DNA from: Metellina segmentata
Lineage: Eukaryota; Arthropoda; Arachnida; Araneae; Tetragnathidae
Reading direction: 5' to 3'
NCBI GenBank assembly: GCA_947359465.1
Contig: OX375877.1
Span: 29,337,235 to 29,401,234 of the forward strand
DNA: 64,000 bases
The notes under the pieces are model-generated. The model was not told the origin of the DNA, did not search any database, and worked only from the letters and a program-made list of their open reading frames with translations. A program made the translations under genes and the position numbers. Positions 47,750 through 64,000 of the stretch are shown here, piece after piece; within the stretch, counting starts at the first letter, position 1; each line of letters starts with the position of its first letter.

Positions 47750-47871
47750 TTATTTCCCCTGTTTACGCCTCACCGCGTCACTTGCGACTATACATTCCTA
47801 TACAATAAATCATTGTTACAATGTCCTGTACCTACCATTAAAGTTTGTACCATGAATTCGGGACCACCCTG
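47750..47871 (-). repeat. Right terminal inverted repeat of the DD41D element
   Basis: Ends CATGAATTCGGGACCACCCTG. Partner of the left repeat; such length is unusual for mariner-type elements, whose ends are often around 30 bp. Confidence 0.94.
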
Positions 47872-48789
47872 TATATATATATAAAGTCTCCGCTATCGCC
47901 GGTTAAAAACTTGTTTAGCTCTATTCTTAAGCGGTTTCCCGAGAAAGTACGGATCAGGAAATTAACGTGGTTTGTCCATCATCGTGTTCCCTGGACAATA
48001 GTAAAGATTTTTTTTTCCCGATGCGGCTATTAGTTTAGGGTTTATTAAGTGTCAAAATTGGAAAAGCGCAATTTCTAACGCGAGTGAGCAAAACATGCAA
48101 ATTTTCAGTCTTCAGCCGTGAGTTTTTTGATGAGTTCCTCTCAACGTAAATTTTTGCAGCTCATCGTTCTTTAGAAATATCAATTTGGTTCCTGATATTT
48201 TTTGAAATTCTGGACATTTTTGTTTAAACTGCCATTTATATCTTACTACTATTAGTTTTTAGATTTGAAAACATCGCAGCATACCTTGGAATGTACTCTT
48301 TCTTTCAGTACAAGTATTTATGAAATTGGTAAATTCGATTTTATCAAAAGTTGGTCTTGCAAATTTCGAAATATTGGGATATTTTGGTTGTCAAACGTAA
48401 GCAAGTGATGCGCAGCCCCCCCCCCTAGTCTAATAAAATCGGGTTGGCGTGCGTAAGCGAGGTGTCTATGACGTCATGGGCCGAAAAGTCAAATCAGGAT
48501 TATACGAATTACTCTGATAGTTTCGCTGTCCAGGAGATTCACTTTGCGAAAGGAATGTTGGTATGCCCTAGCGAATAATAAAGCCCTACAATTGCGTATT
48601 TTACACGCTCAATCGGCGAAACCAATGGCGCCCGTCAATGTCCATCAATCAAAATTTCTATCGATGTTCTTCAATCGCCTATCTCAATTGGTTGTTTCAA
48701 TGTACATTGACAATAATATTGATCATCTAGGAAGCCCTATAGATATTTACCTGTTCTGTCGTTCTCGATTCTTTCTCAGAGATTCAAAA

Positions 48790-48920
48790 TCTCTACTATT
48801 ACAAAAGGAAGTGTTTCTCTGTGTCTATATGAAAGCAGTGTCCTGACGAATCTAGGGCACATGTACAATAATGAAATTTGGCTCACAGGTGGTCTTAATT
48901 TTTTGCGAATTTTGTTGGAT
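48790..48920 (+). mobile_element. Helitron-like 5' end (element E)
   Basis: A/TCTCTACTATTACAAAAGGAA, then GGGCACATGTACAATAATGA, matches the 5' end of elements A, C and D. The downstream limit is not clear. Confidence 0.55.
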
Positions 48921-48999
48921 ATGATAGATTGGAAAGGGAACAAATAAGTAGTAATATTTTGTATAATGATATATCTGATTGGTCTGTTCCTGTTCCAGT

Positions 49000-50935
49000 T
49001 GATTTAATTTAAATGGGTAGTGAAATTTATCAAAACAAAAAGATGGTCCATTTAGTACAGTTACCAGATCGGGTGATAAAATAAAGGGTTCTATCCGCCA
49101 ATTGATGTCCGATAGGTTCTATATCAGTTTACCAATTGGTTAAAAAAATACTGAGAACCTGGATGGCCTACTCTACAAAAAAACAAAGCCTGTACTGTTT
49201 TTGTTGTAAGTTATGTGTGGCACTGATAAAAAACTGGAGTAGTAATCCATCAAAGTTTATGAGTAGTTTTCAATCTTGGTGGAAATTTCATCGGAAAGTT
49301 CATAGTCATGAAAACTTTGAACAACATTGAGCTTGTTTTAAAAAATGGGAAAACATTACGAACAAGTTAGATTGCTAACAAAACGATTGTTCAAGTTGAC
49401 CAGACTGTTGCAGAAGCGGGGAAAAGGAATTGGAGGGGTATTTTGAATAGGCTCTTAGATGTAACATTATTTATGGCTCAACAAAATTTACCATTCCGTG
49501 GCCACGGAGAGCATGTTATCGGAAAAAAGGAAATTTTCTACAACTAGTAGAGCTTGTATCAAAGTATGATCCGGTACTAAGAGAAAGTAGATGTAAAGAA
49601 GTCATTTCTAGACTATTTTCAACTTACTGGAAAGAAACTCCTTGACATAACAGAAGACATCATAAAGGCAATCGAATAGGATGGGTTGGATATCACTTTG
49701 TGTCGAGGTCAGGGGTATGACAATGCCTCTACAATGGCTGGAGTACACTCCGGAATCCATGCGAGGATTCGTTAACTTAATCCTTAATTTTGTTCAAATC
49801 ACTCTTAATTTGTGTGGAGTGCATTCTTTTGCAACTCTCTTTCACATTGCATAACCTTTTTTGGGACCTTAGAAAGTACGTACTACTTTTTCTCAGTTTA
49901 CACACACAGATGGACAAACCTTGTTGCTAATGTTGGAAGTACAGTCAAGAGACTCTCAGATACAAGATGGAGTGCTCACTACGAAGCTGTAAAACCTGTA
50001 TATGCTAATTTCAAGAAGATTGTTGATGCCATAGAACTTTGTGAACCCACAGAAACTGTCAAATCCAGAGGAGCAGCACAAACGCTTTGTCAGCAGTATG
50101 TAATTTTTCATTTTTATGCTTTTTATATTTCTGGAGTGATGTTTTAGAAGTAAAATACCGATAGATTTTTTAAATGAAGTAAAAAAAATACCTACAGATT
50201 GTTGGGATAAGTTGCGAAGTGTGTAATCAAAATACGAAGTCCGAAGATGTTTTTGAAAGACAAAAGAAATGAGATCGTGGACAAATCACTGCAGTTTGCA
50301 ACGAACACTTGTGAAGAGATGGACATTCCTTTAGTGAAAGAAGAAAAAGCTCAAGACGAACCACTGACGTTGACTGAAGAATTGAATATATCAATGTTGG
50401 GAGTGCATTGATAGGTTATATAAAGAAATTGACACTAGCTGTAAAGACATGGAAAATATATCAGCTCGATTTGCAGTTCTCGAGCCTAAGAATCTGATTT
50501 GAACTTCAGAAGACGAACTGCCACAGTTAATTCAAAATTTACTCGTAAACTATGATCAAATTTCTGAAGATGATATCCTTAGAGGAATACCACGACTAAG
50601 AAGAGATACATCTACAAGTTGCCAAAGTTTAAAGTTTGTTGTTGAATATGAACTTTTAGATTCAGTATGAAATCTAACTTTAGCCTTAAGAATCTTGTTA
50701 ACGTTGTGTTTCAGTAGCATCGTGTGAGAGGAGTCTTTTAAAACTAAAATTAATCAAGAGTCTTAGGTCTAATATAGTCAAGCTCGGCTCTCTGCATTAG
50801 CTATCTTGTCAATTGAAAACACAGTAGCCAAAGGAATTGAATTTAATGATGTGATTTCAAAATTTGCAGAGACGAAAATTAGGAAAATAAGTCTACGCGC
50901 TTATGTCTTAATGTTAAGTAAATAAACTAGAAAAA
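49000..50935 (+). pseudogene. hAT-type transposase relic (ZMYM1-like)
   Basis: Pieces in several plus-strand frames: TWMAYSTKKQSLYCFCCKLC (a TTF-type zinc finger, 49155), ITLCRGQGYDNASTMAGVHS (about 49690), LSDTRWSAHYEAVKPVYANF (49958), and a C-terminal dimerisation segment LKLIKSLRSNI (about 50740), SIENTVAKGIEF (50810). RGQGYDN and DTRWS.R are landmarks of hAT-derived proteins like ZMYM1. Frequent stops and frame changes show it is dead. Confidence 0.82.
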
Positions 50936-50939
50936 TAAC

Positions 50940-51640
50940 GCTTGTATAACTGTATCTTATTTTTCTTCTTTTAATAATTTCAATGGGGGATGAAAGGAAA
51001 CGCCGAACATGGAAGTTTGCAGCTCACAAAAATTTGTTTATTTACCACACACTAACATAACCTCTACTAGAAAAAGGCGGGAAGAGCAGGGCAGTAGTTG
51101 AGCATCTCAGGCACTGTCTAGGGCTACTACCTAGCAGAGAAAAAGTTAACTAAGTGTGTAACTTAAAAACTATAGAACCAGGACAGTTTTAAAACATTTT
51201 TTTTTGCTTTGGGTTTTAGTAACCCCCAGGGCCCAAGTTACGGTAAATGCAAGGTCATTGTTTATTAAATGCGTGTTTTGTCATATTTTTATTTTAACGT
51301 AAAAAAATATTTTTAAAATAAAAATATAAAAATAATAATAATAATAATTTTATAATAAAAAAAAATTATTTAATTTTATTATATAATTTTATTATAAAAA
51401 AATTATATAATTTTATATTATAATTTATTATATAATTTTATTATAAAAAAAATTATAATAAAAGTAAAAAAATATAAATAATATTTTTTTGTCAATTAAA
51501 ATAAGATTATTATGATTATATATATGACAACACTGGTATTTTTTATGTTAGTAGCTAGTTTAAATCGACTCCTAAAAACATGGTTCTTGAAAAGAAATTT
51601 GGCTCTCAAAAGAAATCATTGTTGTACTACTAATCTTTGG
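50940..51640. repeat. AT-rich low-complexity stretch
   Basis: 51290-51500 is almost only A and T, with repeated TTTTATTATA and its complement, able to fold back on itself. No gene seen. Confidence 0.8.
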
Positions 51641-51649
51641 TTCTTTTGG

Positions 51650-51750
51650 ACTGATGAGTTTCCAGACCACTGCCTCAGAGGATTGATCCCGGACCGTCGT
51701 CAATAGCCTGTTGTGTTGTTCTAGTACGACGTTAATTAAAATTACCTTAC
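51650..51750 (+). mobile_element. SINE 3' fragment
   Basis: GGATTGATCCCGGACCGTCG, AATAGCCTGTTGTGTTG and TACGACGTTAATTAAAATTA: a well-preserved 3' end of family 1, directly followed by a second copy. Confidence 0.85.
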
Positions 51751-51752
51751 CT

Positions 51753-52010
51753 TAACGACCAACCGGTCTGTTGGTTAAGGTGTTAGCCTATAGATAGGAA
51801 GGTTCCTGGTTCGAATCCGGGTCAGTGCATGTATGTTTTGTAAGCGCATGGTGTAGATGCGACTGGTGCACCTTAAATCTGTCGTGGTAGTGTGAAGAGT
51901 GTGGGTCCCAGATCGGGGGTGTTGCCTCGTCATCTGACCGTGGTTCAAAATTCCGTGGTGTTGACCTCGGTTCATTCCCTTAGGGGACTTGAAGACATTT
52001 GAGGCCCAGA
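51753..52010 (+). mobile_element. tRNA-headed SINE, family 1
   Basis: The head GGTCTGTTGGTTAAGGTGTT has B box GGTTCGAATCC (51808-51818). The body has GGTGTAGATGCGACTGGTGC and CTGACCGTGGTTCAAAATTC, and the 3' end degrades after GGGGACTT. Confidence 0.88.
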
Positions 52011-52235
52011 CAGATTAACGTACACCAGCCCTCAGGTACACGACGGTCATTGGTTGGATTGAGTTTCGAACTCGCAATCCTCTACCAATCTGGGTTACCA
52101 CGGCCTCCAAGAACATTTAAGATAGTTGACTGATGTTGGAGTACATTGTGTATGAATAGAAAACAAACTTGTTCAAAAAATAAAATTTCTTTTTAATAAT
52201 TGGCACATGGGGATTCATAGCTTAGCTATTACTTC

Positions 52236-61511
<9,276 letters not shown>

Positions 61512-62285
61512 CTGAAAAATAAATTACAAAATGTAATATTAATAAACATTAATGCACTAAGAATTCGGGCATGCAGGACTATTAAGAAAGTATTCAGTAT
61601 ATTAATAGGAAATGTATTTCCAGAAAGCTATACATACCATCCAGCCACTTTGGTATGGCCGTTCAGATTTAATCGTATAATGTATCAACACATAAAAATT
61701 TAAGATGCAAGTTTGGACTTTTCACGCTTTAATATACAAAAATAGAAAAATATGTAAATAATTCCTTTAATTTTATAAACTTGCAACTATTTTCATCAAG
61801 ATATGCTGATTTAAATCAACTTGATTTATAAATAAAACGATTCATATTTTAAAAAATTGTAATTTAAATCAAACTTTTAATTTTCTTTTTGCTCCTTCCA
61901 AAGTTTGATAAGGATAGTGAGAATGAAATAGCCTGGGACAAGAAGCATGTTATTTTATACAATTAGGCTTAAAAAACTTGATTAATTCAATAACACTCAA
62001 AGAAAGATCCTTATTTTAACTGGAAATTACCTGTTTTCTTACTTTGAGGAAACTTGAAAGATAAAAGTGCTGATTAGAAGGTCAATGACAACTGACCAAC
62101 AAATATTGTTCTCTATGGTCACAGGAAAATGAAGTCACTCTCAAAAATGTGTTCATCAGAACCGGCTGAGTTTTATACATTGCACACTGTTTTTTGGTAA
62201 ATTTTGACACTCTTCTGCATGTATAAAGATTGGAAATACTTGAACTGTACCATTTCAAAGGATAATTTGATACATCTGATAAAGG
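61512..62285. other. Cysteine protease upstream intron
   Basis: AT-rich, no exon or element recognised. Confidence 0.5.
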
Positions 62286-62289
62286 AATC

Positions 62290-63395
62290 GCTGTTTAAAT
62301 TTACAAATATTAACGACCAGCTACAGGCTGGTCCTTTGTTTATGAATTCCCCAATTCCCACTGATTATCCAATTGTATCTTAAATTCGTACACTCCCTTT
62401 AAATTAACTATATTTTCTGGCAACGCGTTCCATTTGTCTATTACCCTATTAAAGTAGTAGTTTTCCCTTAAATCCCGATTAAAATGTGTCTTATTCAATT
62501 TATACCCATGGCACCTTTTTATCCTTATCGAAATTTAAGCCCTCTGTGTCCTCTTGTTTTACCAACTTGAAAAGCTGAATCAAATCCCCCCTCCGTCTTC
62601 TTCTTTCCAGTGTATACATGTTTAGCTTACTTCATTATAGTCTAGGTTTTCTATCCCTTTTATTATTTTTGTAGCTCTGTGCTGAACCCTTTCAATTAAT
62701 TCTATATCCTTTCTCATATATGGAGCCCAGAATTGTACAGCATATTCTAGATGTGGTCTTACTAAGCCCTTATATAACGGCAAGATTATATTCTTATCCC
62801 TTGAAGTTAGTCTTTTTAATATACCCCAATAACCTATTAGCCTTTTTACCCGCAGCTGAGCATTGGTGACCCATTTTAAAATCCCTGTGAATTATCACCC
62901 CAAGATCCTTGACTGTTTCTACCTCCTTTACCTTTACTCCCTGCAGACATACTCGGCTCCACTGTTCCTGTAACCCATATGCAGAACTTGACATTTCCCT
63001 ATATTAAATGACATACGCCATTTTACAGCCCATTCGGATATCTTATCAAAATCCCCTTGTAAATTCTCTATCTGTAACTTGGTATCCACTGTCCCCCATA
63101 TTTTTAAGTCATCTGCAAATATAGTGATTCTATTCTTAATCTCCTGACCTATATCATCTATAAATATTATAAATAAAATTGGTCCCAAAACAGATCCCTG
63201 AGATACACCACATATAACTTCTGTCCACTGTGAATAATTTCCTTTTACCTGCACTCTCTCTGCTTTCTATCCAATAACCAATTCTTTATATATATCAATG
63301 TTTTCCCCTGAATCCTCAGTCTTTCCAATTTAAACAGTAATGCCTCATGAGGTACTTTATCAAAATCTTTTGAAAATATGTGTACATGATATCTA
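62290..63395 (-). pseudogene. 5'-truncated CR1-like LINE (reverse transcriptase C-terminal part)
   Basis: Minus-strand pieces in order: SKDFDKVPHEALLFKLERLR (about 63350), GVSQGSVLGPILFIIFIDDI and ITIFADDLKIW (catalytic FADD, about 63110), WRMSFNIGKCQVLHMG, KDLGVIIHRDFKMG (62910), ERVQHRATKIIKGIENL (about 62680), RRRRRGDLIQLFKL (about 62580) and WELGNS near 62350. Frameshifts (for example near 63255) and stops show it is inactive. CR1 rather than Jockey is my best guess from the C-terminal wording. Confidence 0.85.
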
Positions 63396-64000
63396 CACTG
63401 CTCTTATTATCAGAATTTGTTTTCAGAATGGTAGAAACAAGCATCGGGTACCCCTAACATTCAATATTATTTCATAAATCTTCTTGGAAGAAAATCAAAT
63501 GAGCTGGAATGGAAAGACCTTCATAAAAATACATCTATCTATCATATTTTTCTCTGCAAAAGCCATTAAATAAAATAATCTTACCACTACAAAAATTTCG
63601 GTAATTGTAAAAAAAAAAAATTAAACTTACAATTTTTTGCACTTTAAGTATTAAGGATTTGTATCATAAAATAGAATTTAGAAGAACATATAAAATCGAC
63701 AAGACCCACGGTTAATTTTGTTTCAATCAAAGTTATTGACTGAAAATATTCTGATAAGAATTTTCTCAGGGAAAGAGATATTCCCCAAACGTTGAAACAC
63801 GTAGACTATTTAAGAATTTCCTATTTAAACCCTCCTTTTTCAAGAAATTGCAATTCATTAATATTCACAACAGTATATATATTTATGTAAATAATGTTGT
63901 GAGAAGAATTGTATTTACTGTACCTATTCCCTCCAAACCCTTTCTAGTTAATTAAAATTTAATCTCTACTTTCAATGTTTAAAAAATTCGCTTTCTTAAT
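63396..64000. other. AT-rich right edge
   Basis: No coding exon of the cysteine protease or other feature could be supported here. Confidence 0.5.

Larger units (their letters stand above)
46370..47871 (-). mobile_element. Complete mariner-type (DD41D) transposon
   Basis: It is 1502 bp with terminal inverted repeats of about 120 bp (46370-46490 and 47750-47871) that differ by roughly one single-base gap (CAGGGGG versus CAGGGTGG) and one substitution in the part I aligned. It carries one intact transposase gene. It is embedded in a (TA)n run, so the TA target duplication cannot be read uniquely. Near-identity of the ends and the open gene suggest a recent insertion, possibly still active. Confidence 0.95.
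46355..48075 (+). mobile_element. Helitron-like element (second family) interrupted by the DD41D transposon
   Basis: The left part, TATCTATATATATA, and the right part from 47872 (AAAGTCTCCGCTATCGCCGG, TTTCCCGAGAAAGTACGGAT, TATTAGTTTAGGGTTTATTA) together resemble 32504-32830. The mariner-type element 46370-47871 sits in the TA run near its 5' end. Confidence 0.45.

Noticed and set aside
47588..47884. Plus-strand frames overlapping the DD41D element's right end
   Set aside because: They run antisense through the transposon's terminal repeat and have no independent coding signal.

Overview
The window is AT-rich eukaryotic DNA with long introns, consensus GT/AG splice sites and a very dense load of decayed transposons. 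The gene families (an astacin metalloprotease with a MAM domain, a papain-family cysteine protease with a long N-terminal extension, a PCMTD-type adaptor) and the transposon set (Tc1, mariner, pogo, hAT, piggyBac-type, Helitron-type, CR1-like LINE, tRNA-derived SINEs) point to an arthropod. An arachnid, probably a spider, is my inference. No bacterial, organellar or CRISPR features were seen.

Three host genes can be assembled exon by exon, and every intron phase agrees. (1) 111-17984 (+): an astacin zinc metalloprotease with a C-terminal MAM domain, eight exons, 5' end outside the window. (2) 31054-44888 (+): a PCMTD-like protein, four coding exons and 501 residues, with an isoaspartyl-methyltransferase-like fold followed by a split SOCS-type box. 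(3) 52236-61511 (-): a papain/cathepsin-type cysteine protease with an I29 propeptide, seven exons visible, 5' end beyond the right edge. A fourth, small, unrecognised two-exon candidate of 72 residues lies antisense inside astacin intron 3 at 7191-7564.

The rest is mobile DNA. Introns of the astacin gene hold a Helitron-like element, a 43-bp minisatellite, a deleted mariner and Tc1 relics. 17985-31040 holds a TTAA-flanked piggyBac-type MITE, a mariner remnant, an unusual degenerate transposon (about 19967-24484) cut open by a Tc1 element, an inverted mariner relic and a SINE cluster. The PCMTD introns contain Helitron-like, mariner and pogo-like elements. 44889-52235 contains the youngest-looking element, a complete 1502-bp mariner-type transposon with about 120-bp near-identical inverted repeats and an intact 355-codon transposase, followed by a hAT relic. 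The cysteine-protease introns hold a second hAT relic (interrupted by a SINE with a 14-bp target duplication), a hAT-type MITE with an 8-bp duplication and a CR1-like LINE.

The signals most worth following are the six GTCACGTGCGGGAC motifs bracketing the degenerate transposon, the small antisense gene with 50-bp repeats just upstream, the intact DD41D-type element, and the PCMTD protein whose Elongin and Cullin boxes are separated by a long charged insertion.
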